A stretch of DNA of 64,000 nt from Gillisia sp. CAL575 (GCF_000403785.1 NZ_APHJ01000021.1:1-64000), one strand, 5' to 3'; positions 45,277-56,387 are shown, numbered from the stretch's first letter. Translations and numbers: made by a program. The notes: generated by a model from the sequence alone, not told the origin.

Positions 45277-46530
45277 ATGGAATCAGTTCAAGCAATAAAA
45301 CAGCGATTTGAGATCATAGGGAACGATCAAGTATTAAATCGTGCAGTAGAAAAAGCTATTCAGGTAGCTCCTACAGATATTTCTGTTTTGGTTACAGGAG
45401 AAAGTGGTGTGGGAAAAGAAAGCATTCCTAAAATAATACACTCCTTATCTCATAGAAAACATGGTAAATATATCGCTGTAAACTGTGGAGCAATCCCAGA
45501 AGGAACTATAGACAGTGAATTGTTTGGTCACGAAAAAGGAGCCTTTACAGGAGCAACAGCAACCCGAAATGGTTATTTTGAGGTTGCAGATGGCGGAACC
45601 ATTTTTTTAGATGAAGTAGGAGAACTTCCATTAACCACTCAGGTAAGATTACTTAGAGTTTTAGAAAATGGGGAATTTATAAAAGTAGGATCTTCTAAAG
45701 TTCAGAAAACAAATGTTAGAATAGTAGCAGCGACAAACCTAAACATGTTTGAAGCTATTAAAAAAGAAAAATTTAGAGAAGATCTTTATTATAGATTAAG
45801 CACGGTAGAAATTAATCTACCTCCTCTAAGAGATAGAAAAGATGACATCCATTTATTATTTAGAAAATTTGCAGCAGATTTTGCCATTAAATATAAGATG
45901 CCTACAATTAGGTTAGAAGATGATGCCGTAGAGTTACTTCAGAAATATCAATGGGGAGGAAATATTCGCCAATTACGAAATGTAGCCGAGCAAATTTCTG
46001 TCCTAGAACAGGAAAGAAGCATTAACGGTGCTAAGATTAAGGGTTATCTTCCAAATATTGGAAGCAATTTACCAGCTGTTATTTCAGAAAAAAAGAAAGA
46101 AAGCGATTTTAGCAATGAGCGAGAGATTTTATATAAGGTGCTTTTTGATATGAAAAGTGACTTGAATGATCTAAAAAAACTCACTATGAAATTGATGGAA
46201 AGCGGGAATCTTAAAGACGCAAAAGATGAACATGAAGGATTGATCCAAAAAATATATGGCGAAGATGATGATGAGCAGGACATAGAAGATTTAAATGATG
46301 AGGAGCTTAACATTTTACAAATCCCTCAAAATTCTTCTAAAGAAAAAGAAGATAAATATTACTTTGCTGAAGAAATTGAAGAGGAAGAAACTCTTTCTTT
46401 ACAGGATAAGGAATTAGAACTGATCAAAAAATCTTTAGAAAGACATGCTGGGAAAAGAAAAAGTGCGGCTGAAGAATTAGGGATTAGTGAGCGAACATTA
46501 TATAGGAAGATTAAGCAATATGATCTCTAG
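45277..46530 (+). CDS. Sigma-54-dependent activator without receiver domain
   Basis: This 417-residue AAA+ enhancer-binding protein drives open-complex formation by RNA polymerase with sigma-54. Walker A is GESGVGKE at 41-48, the sigma-54-contacting loop GAFTGA is at 88-93, and the Walker B region reads GGTIFLDEVGELP. The C-terminus is a Fis-type helix-turn-helix (KRKSAAEELGISERTLYRKI). There is no N-terminal sensory domain: the AAA+ domain starts within 15 residues, so activity may be constitutive or controlled by a partner. A long acidic linker (about 310-375) is unusual. It follows miaB by 76 bases and precedes lptE, secG and possibly co-transcribed genes. Confidence 0.92.
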   Translation: MESVQAIKQRFEIIGNDQVLNRAVEKAIQVAPTDISVLVTGESGVGKESIPKIIHSLSHRKHGKYIAVNCGAIPEGTIDSELFGHEKGAFTGATATRNGYFEVADGGTIFLDEVGELPLTTQVRLLRVLENGEFIKVGSSKVQKTNVRIVAATNLNMFEAIKKEKFREDLYYRLSTVEINLPPLRDRKDDIHLLFRKFAADFAIKYKMPTIRLEDDAVELLQKYQWGGNIRQLRNVAEQISVLEQERSINGAKIKGYLPNIGSNLPAVISEKKKESDFSNEREILYKVLFDMKSDLNDLKKLTMKLMESGNLKDAKDEHEGLIQKIYGEDDDEQDIEDLNDEELNILQIPQNSSKEKEDKYYFAEEIEEEETLSLQDKELELIKKSLERHAGKRKSAAEELGISERTLYRKIKQYDL

Positions 46531-46534
46531 TTTG

Positions 46535-46590
46535 AGGTTTCAGGTTTCAGGTTTCAGGTTTCAGGTTTCAGGTTTCAGGTTTCAGGTTTC
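46535..46590 (+). repeat. Heptanucleotide tandem repeat, eight AGGTTTC units
   Basis: Exactly eight perfect copies of AGGTTTC lie between the stop of the sigma-54 activator (46530) and the lptE start (46618). A 7-bp unit is prone to slippage, and copy number would change spacing in the leader of lptE without changing a reading frame. Confidence 0.97.
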
Positions 46591-46617
46591 TAAAAAGTAT
46601 TTAAATTATAATATTGA

Positions 46618-47121
46618 ATGAAAAAAATTGGTTTTATTTTAAGTTGCTTATTGGTTCTTAGCTTTCAATCCTGTGGTCTCTATTCTTTTACAGGGGCAGA
46701 TACGGGTGCAGCTAAAACTTTTCAAGTTAATTATTTTCAGAATACATCAGACATTGTTGAACCAGGCATAGATAGAGCCTTTACTTTGCAACTTCAGGAT
46801 CTTATTCAAGGGCAAACCAACTTAAGTCTAACTAATTCTGGAGGAGACCTTATTTATGAGGGAGAAATAATAGATTATTATGTTGCCCCAATTACAGCAA
46901 CAGCACAGAATACCGCTGCACAAAACAGACTTACCATTGCTGTGAACCTAAGATATTATAATACATTGCAGCCAGAAAAGGATATAGAAAGGAGATTTTC
47001 ATTTTATTATGATTATGCTGCAAATGCCCAATTAACCGGATCTACTCTAGATACTGCCATAGAAGAGATCTATTCTAGAATTACTCAAGATATCTTTAAT
47101 GCAACGCTTACAAATTGGTAA
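46618..47121 (+). CDS. lptE: LPS-assembly lipoprotein LptE
   Basis: This 167-residue lipoprotein (signal IGFILSCLLVLSFQSC, Cys19; GLYSFTGADTG after it) belongs to the LptE family, which plugs the LptD barrel during lipopolysaccharide insertion. The pattern of short strands ending in YSRITQDIFNATLTNW fits. Its stop overlaps the start of the next gene (TAATG), so the two are translationally coupled. An eight-copy heptamer tract is just upstream. Confidence 0.9.
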   Translation: MKKIGFILSCLLVLSFQSCGLYSFTGADTGAAKTFQVNYFQNTSDIVEPGIDRAFTLQLQDLIQGQTNLSLTNSGGDLIYEGEIIDYYVAPITATAQNTAAQNRLTIAVNLRYYNTLQPEKDIERRFSFYYDYAANAQLTGSTLDTAIEEIYSRITQDIFNATLTNW

Positions 47122-47996
47122 TGAATTCTAAAGAATTAACTTCCTTATTTGCAAATTCTGCTTCTGTTAAAAATTCAGAAATAGCAGTATTGGAACCTAT
47201 TCTAGAGAAATTTCCTTTTTTTCAGGCTGCTAGAGCAACTTATCTCAAAGGATTATATTCTCAAAATAGTCCTCGTTATAATTCTGAATTAAAAAGGACT
47301 GCCGCACATACTTTAGACAGAAGTGTCTTGTTCGATTTTATTACTTCGGCAAATTTTCTTCAAGATAAAGTAGCCTTGCAAATTAAAAATCAGGAAGAGA
47401 ACTTAAGAAATATTACAGTTTTTGAACCTGAAGAAGTTTTTGGAACAAAGAGTCTTGCGATAAACGAAGCTATTAAGATGAAGCAAATAGAATCGGACCA
47501 AGTAATGGATCCCTTTTTATTTGAAAAATTAAATGAACAAACTTCCTCAGAGACCCCAAAGGAAAACATTCCTGAAGCGCCTTCTATAAAAATTGGAAAA
47601 CCATTAGAATTCAATACTGAGGAATCTCATTCATTTTCAGAATGGTTAAGTTTAACTAGAGCATCACCAATAGAAAGGAATACCTCTAAGCAAAAATTAA
47701 ATTCTCCTTTAAGATCAAGAAAATCGCAACTTATAGATAATTTTATTTCTAAAAGCCCGAAGATAAAACCTAATAAACCTGCTAGTAATTCCAATATAGC
47801 ACTGGATAGAACCGTCCCTCCAGAGGCATTAATGACAGAAACTTTGGCTAGGGTTTATTTAGAACAAAAGAACTATAAAAAAGCAATTCAAGCTTTCAAG
47901 ATTTTAAGTTTGAAAAATCCCGAAAAAAGTGGTTTCTTTGCAGACCAAATTCGGGCAATTAAGAAATTACAAGAAAATAATACAGGAAAAGAATGA
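47121..47996 (+). CDS. TPR-containing protein of the lptE-secG operon
   Basis: I take the start at ATG 47121 (a longer frame from TTG at 47115 would overlap lptE further). The 291-residue protein starts MNSKELTSLFANSASVKNSE and is variable in the middle; the C-terminus (ALMTETLARVYLEQKNYKKA, then IQAFKILSLKNPEKS) is a tetratricopeptide-like repeat. It overlaps secG by 4 bases. In Flavobacteriia this gene regularly sits between lptE and secG, but its job is not known. No signal peptide, so cytoplasmic. Confidence 0.75.
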   Translation: MNSKELTSLFANSASVKNSEIAVLEPILEKFPFFQAARATYLKGLYSQNSPRYNSELKRTAAHTLDRSVLFDFITSANFLQDKVALQIKNQEENLRNITVFEPEEVFGTKSLAINEAIKMKQIESDQVMDPFLFEKLNEQTSSETPKENIPEAPSIKIGKPLEFNTEESHSFSEWLSLTRASPIERNTSKQKLNSPLRSRKSQLIDNFISKSPKIKPNKPASNSNIALDRTVPPEALMTETLARVYLEQKNYKKAIQAFKILSLKNPEKSGFFADQIRAIKKLQENNTGKE

Positions 47997-48340
47997 GCAC
48001 ATTCACTATTTTTTTAGCATTGATAATAATTGTAGCATTTTTGCTAGTAGTAGTAATTATGGTACAAAATCCTAAAGGTGGCGGACTTTCATCTTCATTT
48101 GGAGGTGGCGGAGGTCAGCAAATTGGAGGAGTAAAGAAAACAGGAGACTTTTTAGATAAAAGTACATGGACACTTGCTACTTTAATGCTTGCGCTAATCT
48201 TACTTTCTAACATTCCAGTAATGGACGGAAGCGGGATCTCTGAGTCTAGAGTAATTGATAATGATGGTACTATAGAAAATACAGTTCCAGAAGCTACTCA
48301 GACTCCAGTTCAAACAGAACAGGTGCCAGAGCAGGAATAA
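47993..48340 (+). CDS. secG: Preprotein translocase subunit SecG
   Basis: This 115-residue protein has two membrane helices (TIFLALIIIVAFLLVVVIMV and STWTLATLMLALILLSNIPV) separated by the conserved NPKGGGLSSSFGGGGG loop of SecG, which assists SecYE during protein export. The Glu/Gln-rich tail is longer than in enterobacteria. It is the last gene of the operon and is followed by a terminator. Confidence 0.93.
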   Translation: MSTFTIFLALIIIVAFLLVVVIMVQNPKGGGLSSSFGGGGGQQIGGVKKTGDFLDKSTWTLATLMLALILLSNIPVMDGSGISESRVIDNDGTIENTVPEATQTPVQTEQVPEQE

Positions 48341-48363
48341 GAACATCTTACTATATAATATAC

Positions 48364-48396
48364 AATGCCAGCTTGTCATAAGCTGGCATTTTTTGT
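48364..48396 (+). terminator. Terminator after secG
   Basis: AATGCCAGCTT and AAGCTGGCATT pair around a short loop, followed by six T. Confidence 0.9.
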
Positions 48397-48420
48397 TTCA
48401 TAATGTCAGGATATATGTCG

Positions 48421-48436
48421 TGGCATAATTTTGGTC
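48421..48436 (+). promoter_or_regulatory. groESL promoter element
   Basis: TGGCATAATTTTGGTC fits two readings. TAATTTTG (48426-48433) matches the Bacteroidota -7 box TAnnTTTG. The same bases also resemble a sigma-54 -24/-12 element (TGGCA, then G14 of the GC pair) but with T in place of C. No -33 TTG at 19 bases is visible. The start of groES is 48485. Confidence 0.45.
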
Positions 48437-48484
48437 ATTTAGGCTCTGTACAAAATGAATTAATTAACTAAAATACATTACATA

Positions 48485-48760
48485 ATGGCTTTAAAAATTA
48501 AACCTCTTTCAGATAGAGTACTTATCGAGCCAGCTGCTGCAGAAACTAAAACAGCATCTGGAATTTATATTCCTGAAACCGCAAAAGAAAAACCACAAAA
48601 AGGGAAAGTAGTTGCCGTTGGAAAAGGAACTAAAAAACATGACATGACTGTTAAGGTTGGTGATGAAGTGCTTTATGGTAAATATACTGGTACTGAACTA
48701 AAATTGGAAGGGAAGGATTATCTTATCATGAGAGAAGATGATATTCTTGCAATAGTGTAA
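48485..48760 (+). CDS. groES: Co-chaperonin GroES
   Basis: The 91-residue protein shows the GroES fold throughout: [20 protein letters not shown] at the start, the mobile loop ([20 protein letters not shown]) and [20 protein letters not shown]. Seven subunits cap the GroEL cage. It lies 124 bases before groEL with no terminator between, so they are one operon. Confidence 0.97.
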   Translation: MALKIKPLSDRVLIEPAAAETKTASGIYIPETAKEKPQKGKVVAVGKGTKKHDMTVKVGDEVLYGKYTGTELKLEGKDYLIMREDDILAIV

Positions 48761-48851
48761 ACTCTTACACATTTAAAATGCAGTCTGCATTTTAAATTAA
48801 GAATCTATAAATTATTAACTACAAAGAATCTCGCTTTTATGCCTAGCATAA

Positions 48852-50522
<1,671 letters not shown>

Positions 50523-50547
50523 CAGGCAGCGCCTGCAGGCTAAAATT

Positions 50548-50582
50548 AAAACCCTCGCTTCAATTTGAAGCGGGGGTTTTTT
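50548..50582 (+). terminator. Terminator after groEL
   Basis: AACCCTCGCTTCA and TGAAGCGGGGGTT pair, followed by T6. Confidence 0.9.
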
Positions 50583-50644
50583 ATGTTTATTCAATTAAAA
50601 TTTGTCTTTGAAAAGACTAAGCGAATTAATTCCTTAGTCTAGAA

Positions 50645-50773
50645 TTAAAAAGCTGAAGATAGCCCTTCTTTAAAATGATCCCAGTCTGATAAAATTTGAC
50701 TTACAACCACAAAAACTATAATGAATACTAAGATCATTTTCCAGTTCCATTGTTTTTTGTTTGTTTCTTCCAT
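50645..50773 (-). CDS. 42-residue single-helix membrane protein
   Basis: The frame starts MEETNKKQWNWKMILVFIIV and continues FVVVSQILSDWDHFKEGLSS with stop at 50645-50647. It has a charged, Trp-containing N-terminus and one membrane helix. No Shine-Dalgarno is needed in this phylum and start and stop are clean. It lies on the minus strand between the terminators of groEL and clpX. I recognise no family; small proteins with this shape are frequent in Flavobacteriia. Confidence 0.55.
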   Translation of the reverse strand: MEETNKKQWNWKMILVFIIVFVVVSQILSDWDHFKEGLSSAF

Positions 50774-50797
50774 GACTTCGATTTAAAACCAAAGATA

Positions 50798-50830
50798 TAA
50801 AAAAGCCATCTGTATTTTTTACAGATGGCT
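50798..50830 (-). terminator. Terminator after clpX
   Basis: AGCCATCTGTA and TACAGATGGCT form a perfect stem; on the minus strand it is followed by six T. It lies 24 bases after the clpX stop. Confidence 0.88.
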
Positions 50831-50853
50831 TTTCTTAAAATTATAATTCCTGA

Positions 50854-52086
50854 TTAAGAAACTGCTTTGAGCTTACTTATAGTAGATTTATTCAATTTAT
50901 CTTCTGCATATTCTCTGGTAACTAATAGTTCTGTTTCATCTCCTTCCGGCATTTCAAACATAGCATCAGTTAAAATTGCTTCACATAAGGATCTTAGCCC
51001 TCTTGCTCCCAACTTATATTCAACTGCCTTGCCAACTATATAATTAAGAGCGTCCTCAGTAATTTCAAAAGAAATATCATCTATCTCAAACAACTTTTGA
51101 TATTGCTTGATAATGGCATTTTTAGGCTCTGTAAGAATTGCTCTTAAGGTTTCCTCATCTAAAGGATCCATATAAGTAAGAGCTGGCAAACGCCCGATAA
51201 TTTCAGGTATCAATCCATAATCTTTAAGATCCTTAGGGATAATATATTTTAAAAGATTAGTTCGTTCTATTTTATCCTCACTCTGTGATGCACTAAATCC
51301 AACAGCCTGCATATTTAAACGCTTACTGATGTTTCTTTCAATACCATCAAAAGCTCCACCGGCAATAAATAAGATATTTTCAGTGTCTACCTCAATAAAT
51401 TTCTGATCCGGATGCTTTCTTCCTCCTTTTGGCGGAACGTTCACAGTAGTTCCTTCTAATAACTTCAATAAAGCTTGCTGAACACCTTCCCCAGAAACAT
51501 CTCTGGTAATAGATGGATTATCACTTTTACGAGCGATCTTATCTATTTCATCTATAAAAACAATTCCGCGTTGTGCTTTCTCTACGTCATAGTCTGCTGC
51601 CTGAAGCAACTTAGTTAAAATACCTTCTACATCTTCACCAACATATCCTGCTTCTGTAAGCACTGTAGCATCTACAATAGCCAATGGAACATTCAACATT
51701 TTAGAGATGGTTTTAGCCATAAGGGTTTTCCCTGTTCCGGTCTCCCCTACCATAATGATATTACTCTTTTGGATCTCTATATCATCGTCACTTTTTGGTT
51801 GTAATAATCTTTTATAGTGATTATAAACAGCCACAGACATTACTTTCTTAGTAGCTTCTTGCCCTATGATATATTCGTCTAAAAATGCTTTTATAACCTT
51901 CGGCTTGCTTAACATCAAATCTGATGACAACTCCTTTGCGCCTCCTTGTTTTGATTCTTCTAAAACTATCCCATGAGCCTGCTCGATACATTTATCACAA
52001 ATGTGTGCATCTAAACCTGCAATCAGGAGATCAGTCTCTGGTTTTTTCCTTCCACAAAAGGAACATTCTAAATCATCTTTCGCCAT
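50854..52086 (-). CDS. clpX: ATP-dependent protease ATPase subunit ClpX
   Basis: This is a 410-residue AAA+ unfoldase with the N-terminal zinc-binding domain (Cys8, Cys11, Cys30, Cys33), Walker A GETGTGKT near 114, Walker [12 protein letters not shown], and the IGF-type loop that docks to ClpP. It unfolds substrates and feeds them into ClpP, whose gene lies 72 bases upstream on the same strand. Confidence 0.97.
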   Translation of the reverse strand: MAKDDLECSFCGRKKPETDLLIAGLDAHICDKCIEQAHGIVLEESKQGGAKELSSDLMLSKPKVIKAFLDEYIIGQEATKKVMSVAVYNHYKRLLQPKSDDDIEIQKSNIIMVGETGTGKTLMAKTISKMLNVPLAIVDATVLTEAGYVGEDVEGILTKLLQAADYDVEKAQRGIVFIDEIDKIARKSDNPSITRDVSGEGVQQALLKLLEGTTVNVPPKGGRKHPDQKFIEVDTENILFIAGGAFDGIERNISKRLNMQAVGFSASQSEDKIERTNLLKYIIPKDLKDYGLIPEIIGRLPALTYMDPLDEETLRAILTEPKNAIIKQYQKLFEIDDISFEITEDALNYIVGKAVEYKLGARGLRSLCEAILTDAMFEMPEGDETELLVTREYAEDKLNKSTISKLKAVS

Positions 52087-52158
52087 TTCTTACAATTTCA
52101 ATATTTTAAATACTGCAATCAGAATATATGAAATATCCTGGCGGTATCCTAAATCATT

Positions 52159-52836
52159 CTATTTATCGCGGGTTAAAACCTCATCTATCATCCCGTACTC
52201 CTTCGCGCGATCTGCTTTCATCCAAAAGTCTCTATCGCTATCTTCTTCAATTTTCTCGTAAGATTGCCCACTATGTTTAGCAATAATATCATACAATTCC
52301 TTTTTCAAGCTAAGAATCTCACGTGCTGTAATTTCTATATCACTCGCTTGACCTTGTGCTCCACCTAAAGGTTGGTGTATCATCACTCTGGAATGAGGTA
52401 ATCCACTACGCTTTCCTTTTGCACCTGCACATAATAACACTGCTCCCATAGAAGCTGCCATTCCTGTGCATATAGTTGCTACTTCAGGCTTAATAAATTG
52501 CATGGTATCATAGATCCCTAATCCTGCATATACACTACCTCCTGGAGAGTTAATATATATCTGGATATCCTTAGAAGCATCTGTACTTTCTAAAAACAAT
52601 AGTTGCGCTTGAATAATATTAGCGATCTGATCGTTGATGCCAGTTCCTAAAAAGATGATCCTATCCATCATTAATCTTGAAAAAACGTCCATTGCAACAG
52701 CATTCATCTGGCGCTCTTCAATAATATTTGGGGTCATCCCCATTGGGTTCATACTAGTGATAATCTTATCGTAATAATTCCCGTTGATACCATGATCTTT
52801 TATGGCATATTTTTCGAATTCTTTTCCGTAATCCAT
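52159..52836 (-). CDS. clpP: ATP-dependent Clp protease proteolytic subunit
   Basis: This 225-residue serine protease has the nucleophile Ser129 in [12 protein letters not shown] and His154 in [13 protein letters not shown], with the Asp further on. The N-terminal 30 residues are a longer propeptide than in E. coli. It forms the double heptamer chamber used by ClpX. The order tig-clpP-clpX on the same strand is conserved in many bacteria. Confidence 0.97.
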   Translation of the reverse strand: MDYGKEFEKYAIKDHGINGNYYDKIITSMNPMGMTPNIIEERQMNAVAMDVFSRLMMDRIIFLGTGINDQIANIIQAQLLFLESTDASKDIQIYINSPGGSVYAGLGIYDTMQFIKPEVATICTGMAASMGAVLLCAGAKGKRSGLPHSRVMIHQPLGGAQGQASDIEITAREILSLKKELYDIIAKHSGQSYEKIEEDSDRDFWMKADRAKEYGMIDEVLTRDK

Positions 52837-52923
52837 AGCTTATTATATTCTCTATTTAAGTAAATAAGGCGTTATAACCATTGGTTTAACGCCTTAAAGA
52901 TATGTATAAAATTTTAAGAAAGT

Positions 52924-54246
52924 CTACTTGTAGATCTCTTTAACAAAGTCTTCGTAAGTAACCTCTTTTTCTTTTAAACTGATATTTTCTTTATAGAATC
53001 CTAAGAGTTTTTCGTTCATCAATTGTTCAGATAAACGCTTAATCTCATCTTGGTTTGATAAAACACGTGCAGCGATATCATCCAATTCCTTTTCTGAAGG
53101 ATCCATTTGACCAAATTGAGCCATTTGCTCTTTAATTCTAGCGGTAGTGAATTCTTTAAGATCTTCAAATTTAACTTCCAACTTGTTTTCTCGGATTAAT
53201 TTCCCTTCAATCAATTGAAATCTTAAACCTTGCTCGCTCTTTATAAACTCTTCTTTAGCTTCTTCTTCACTTAATGGCTTCTCTCCTACTGTGCGAATCC
53301 ATTTCTGAAGGAATTCCTTTGGAAGATCAAACTTATTATTTTCTATTAAAGCTTCAGTAACATCATTTAATAATTGCTGATCTCCTTGCTGCTGAAATTG
53401 TTTTGCAGCATCTTCCTTGATCTTTCCTTTAAGATCTTCTACATTCTTCACTTCTGAATTTGGAAAAAGCTTATCGAACAACTCCTGATTTAACTCAGCA
53501 GATTCCTGATGATTTATTTCAGTTACCGTAAGAGTTACATCCACATCTAAATCATGAATTCTATCATGCTCTACATTTAAAACTTTTTCTAATTGATGAT
53601 CATCTTCAAAAAGACCTTTAGTTTTTAAAGTAATTACATCCCCTTTTTTTGCTCCAACTAATTTATTGATATTCTTTTTCCCCTTTAACTGGTCTAAAGA
53701 AATAGTCCCTTCATTATCTATATTTTCTTCTTCATTTACAAGAGTTCCAGCTACAACATCCCCTTCTTCAGCAACTTCTTTAGAAATCAATTTCCCATAT
53801 TGTTTCTGGATATTGGTGATCTGATTATTGATCATCTCTTCTCCTGCCACAATATTGTAATGAGTGATTGGTTTTTTGGTCTTTAAATTCACATCGAATT
53901 GTGGAGTTAATCCTAATTCAAATTCAAAACTGTAATTATCCTGATCCCAGTTAAAGTTCTCTTTTTCCTTTGGTAATGGATTCCCAAGAACATCTAGCTT
54001 CTCTTCAGTTAAATATTTATTTAAAGCTTCTTGTAATAATTTATTTACCTCATCTACCAATACAGCCTGACCGTATTGCTTCTTCACCATCCCCATTGGG
54101 ACATGACCTTTTCTAAATCCAGGTATATTTGCGGTCTTTTTGTAATCTTTTAAGATCTTGTCTACTTTTTCACTGTAGTCGTCTTTCGCGATATCTACTT
54201 TTACTATCGCATTCAATTCGTCAATATTCTCTCTAGTAATATTCAT
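52924..54246 (-). CDS. tig: Trigger factor
   Basis: The 440-residue protein is the ribosome-bound chaperone. The N-terminal ribosome-binding part (IPGFRKGHVPMGMVKKQYGQ) contains the GFRxGxxP signature at about 41-48; the rest is the helical C-terminal arms. The middle PPIase domain is weakly conserved, as in other Bacteroidota. It heads the tig-clpP-clpX group and has its own promoter. Confidence 0.93.
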   Translation of the reverse strand: MNITRENIDELNAIVKVDIAKDDYSEKVDKILKDYKKTANIPGFRKGHVPMGMVKKQYGQAVLVDEVNKLLQEALNKYLTEEKLDVLGNPLPKEKENFNWDQDNYSFEFELGLTPQFDVNLKTKKPITHYNIVAGEEMINNQITNIQKQYGKLISKEVAEEGDVVAGTLVNEEENIDNEGTISLDQLKGKKNINKLVGAKKGDVITLKTKGLFEDDHQLEKVLNVEHDRIHDLDVDVTLTVTEINHQESAELNQELFDKLFPNSEVKNVEDLKGKIKEDAAKQFQQQGDQQLLNDVTEALIENNKFDLPKEFLQKWIRTVGEKPLSEEEAKEEFIKSEQGLRFQLIEGKLIRENKLEVKFEDLKEFTTARIKEQMAQFGQMDPSEKELDDIAARVLSNQDEIKRLSEQLMNEKLLGFYKENISLKEKEVTYEDFVKEIYK

Positions 54247-54272
54247 TGTAACGTATTATAAAAATTGGTGTG

Positions 54273-54302
54273 CAAAAGTACACATTTTTCGATTGTTCAC
54301 AA
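54273..54302 (-). promoter_or_regulatory. Promoter of tig
   Basis: On the minus strand TTG, 19 bases, TACTTTTG match the Bacteroidota sigma-A consensus exactly, about 27 bases before the tig start. Confidence 0.75.
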
Positions 54303-54331
54303 AGTTTCAAATTGCTGAATTACAGCATTCT

Positions 54332-54673
54332 CTAATCTGATCCCAGCACAGAATATAAAATAGTTTGTAGAAGAGATAACAGCAAGCTAAATATAAGGGC
54401 AATTAAAAAGCCATCTACTCCAAACCCGCTCACAAACGCATCTGCCAATAAGATTATAACGGCATTAATTACCAGCAAAAATAAACCTAAAGTAATCACG
54501 GTCACTGGCAATGTTAATAATACCAGAATTGGCTTCACAATCATATTAAGAATAGCTAAAACTAATGCAACAATAATTGCAGTAACATATCCAGCAACTG
54601 TTACACCAGGCAAGAATTTTGCAAGTAAAACTACCGCAACTGCGGTTAAAAGAATGCGTATTAGAAATTTCAT
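54332..54673 (-). CDS. Phage-holin-4-2-like (YvlD-type) membrane protein
   Basis: The protein is 113 residues with four membrane helices (VTAIIVALVLAILNMIVKPI and LPVTVITLGLFLLVINAVII among them). The NxxVKPILxLLTLPxTxxTLG signature defines the family annotated as phage holin 4-2 / YvlD, which is chromosomal and not a lysis gene. Function is unknown. It precedes tig's promoter by about 90 bases and is on the same strand as the SGNH gene. Confidence 0.88.
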   Translation of the reverse strand: MKFLIRILLTAVAVVLLAKFLPGVTVAGYVTAIIVALVLAILNMIVKPILVLLTLPVTVITLGLFLLVINAVIILLADAFVSGFGVDGFLIALIFSLLLSLLQTILYSVLGSD

Positions 54674-54710
54674 CTCTTTGTTTTTTTGGTTAATTATCTA
54701 ACAAAAATGC

Positions 54711-54738
54711 AAAAAAAACGCCGGAATAAATCCGGCGT
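54711..54738 (-). terminator. Terminator of the FadL / SGNH operon
   Basis: ACGCCGGA and TCCGGCGT pair; on the minus strand they are followed by eight T. It lies 65 bases after the SGNH gene stop. Confidence 0.88.
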
Positions 54739-54802
54739 CTTGGTTTTTGTGATTTAATTAATATCATCTATTCTTTTGAAAGTTGAATGTTATTATGAAA
54801 TA

Positions 54803-56368
54803 CTATTGAACATCATTACTTAACGTTACAGTTCCATAAGCTCCTATATTTACTTTTGGAACTGTAGAATTGTAAGTAGCGTTTATAGCATCTATAATAG
54901 TGTTAGCTACCAATGCATAACCTCTAGGAGTTGGATGTACCCCATCTAGAGAAAAAGCTCCACCTGTTACAAATTGCGAAGTTAGCATTCCTGCATCATA
55001 AGGAATACCGCCATTTGCAACCTGATCGAGTGTAACTTTCACATCTACAAATGCTAATCCATTCGCTTGAGCCAAAGCTTTTATAGTTGCATTATAGCTA
55101 GCTTGCGCAGTAGAAATTGCAGTTAACTCATCTTTATCTAAAGCATCTTTATCATCTACGCCACTTACAGCAGCTAATACCAATTGAGCTTGTTCTGGCG
55201 TAGGTTGACCTCCTGTTTGAAGTAATCCTAGTACTTGCATAACTTCTGGAGTTAAAACAACAGAACCATATCCTTGAGCCAAAGCTGCTTGATCTATAGT
55301 AAGAACTAATAATTCTTCTTCAGTCATTTGTCTAAATCCTAATGGATTAGTTTGAGAAACTGGCACATCAATTAAAAATCTGTTTGGACCAGCACTAAAC
55401 GTTAGTGCATACTGAGCCGCAACAGCTTGAGCTGTTGCTGCATCTAAACCTTGTTGAATCGCTCCTTGAGCAAAAATACCTGCTACTGCTTGAAAAAATC
55501 CAGTTAAATTCGCCGCTGTTGCTGCATCTAATACCAACGCGTTATTAGGAACCGTAGTGAAAAACGGAATTGAAGTAACATTTGGTATATTAACTAAAGC
55601 ACCATCTGCACCTGTTCCTACCATTGTACTTACAATTGTAGAATATGCTGAAGCAAAAACTTGTGGATCTGTAATATCATTAGGTCCATAAGTAGATGGA
55701 TCTAAATTCCCTGTCTGGTCTACACCAACTCCACCTGAAGTAGCAAAACTTAAAATATCATTATTCCCGATGAACACAGAGAAAAAAGTTGGATTCTGTG
55801 CAGCAGCATCTGCTAAAACTGTTGAGCTAGGGGTAGATGCAAATCTCACAAAATATGGATTTGCAGATCCCACAGGTACTCCAGAAATATCTCCATAATT
55901 AGGAGTTATTAAATGAAAACTTTTAGCTCCAGGAACTCCCATATTACTAAAAGGTCCAGATAAAACATTTGTAATATCTGTGGTTGGTTGCATTCCTGTA
56001 TAAATTCTTGGAGCGGGCGCCCCATCTGTTCCAAAAGCTAATACTCTTCTATTATTTGTAATTTGATTTCCAGCCAATAATAAACCTCCAGCGTTATCAT
56101 TTACTAAAGGCTGAGTGAAAGATTGGATTTCTTGTACTTTGGCAAATTGCTGCGCCATAATATTAGGATAGGAATTTTCCTGTCCTGTTAAGTAAAGTGC
56201 TCCATCTGCATAACCCGCAGTAAGCGAATTTCCTAATGCAACATAATTTGAGAAATCTGTTTCTCCATTAGAATAAAATCCAGCTTCATCTACAGGCTTG
56301 TCTAATTCCGGCTCACAAGAAATAACTCCTAATGCCAGAAATGGTAAATATTTTATATAATTTTTCAT
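54803..56368 (-). CDS. SGNH/GDSL-hydrolase-like lipoprotein
   Basis: The protein has 521 residues with a lipoprotein signal (YLPFLALGVISC, Cys18). Block I is ALGNSLTAGY (Ser48 as nucleophile), FIGNNDIL is the block III Asn motif, and DGVHPTPRGYALVANTI near the C-terminus is the Asp-His block V, so the catalytic triad is complete. A large Ala/Gln-rich helical insertion lies between III and V (about 275-430). It should act on esters at the cell surface or periplasm. It follows the FadL-like porin by 19 bases, suggesting joint lipid handling. Confidence 0.85.
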   Translation of the reverse strand: MKNYIKYLPFLALGVISCEPELDKPVDEAGFYSNGETDFSNYVALGNSLTAGYADGALYLTGQENSYPNIMAQQFAKVQEIQSFTQPLVNDNAGGLLLAGNQITNNRRVLAFGTDGAPAPRIYTGMQPTTDITNVLSGPFSNMGVPGAKSFHLITPNYGDISGVPVGSANPYFVRFASTPSSTVLADAAAQNPTFFSVFIGNNDILSFATSGGVGVDQTGNLDPSTYGPNDITDPQVFASAYSTIVSTMVGTGADGALVNIPNVTSIPFFTTVPNNALVLDAATAANLTGFFQAVAGIFAQGAIQQGLDAATAQAVAAQYALTFSAGPNRFLIDVPVSQTNPLGFRQMTEEELLVLTIDQAALAQGYGSVVLTPEVMQVLGLLQTGGQPTPEQAQLVLAAVSGVDDKDALDKDELTAISTAQASYNATIKALAQANGLAFVDVKVTLDQVANGGIPYDAGMLTSQFVTGGAFSLDGVHPTPRGYALVANTIIDAINATYNSTVPKVNIGAYGTVTLSNDVQ

Positions 56369-56387
56369 TTTAATATCTGGTTTACTA

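Noticed and set aside
46044-46313. Ser-rich 89-residue minus-strand frame
   Set aside because: It mirrors the acidic/lysine-rich linker of the sigma-54 activator and has no independent support.
46535-46590. CRISPR-like repeat array
   Set aside because: The units are seven bases long and contiguous, without spacers; it is a simple tandem repeat. No cas genes are in the window.
54332-54673. Prophage holin
   Set aside because: The YvlD-type family is a chromosomal membrane protein; no phage structural or lysis genes are near.
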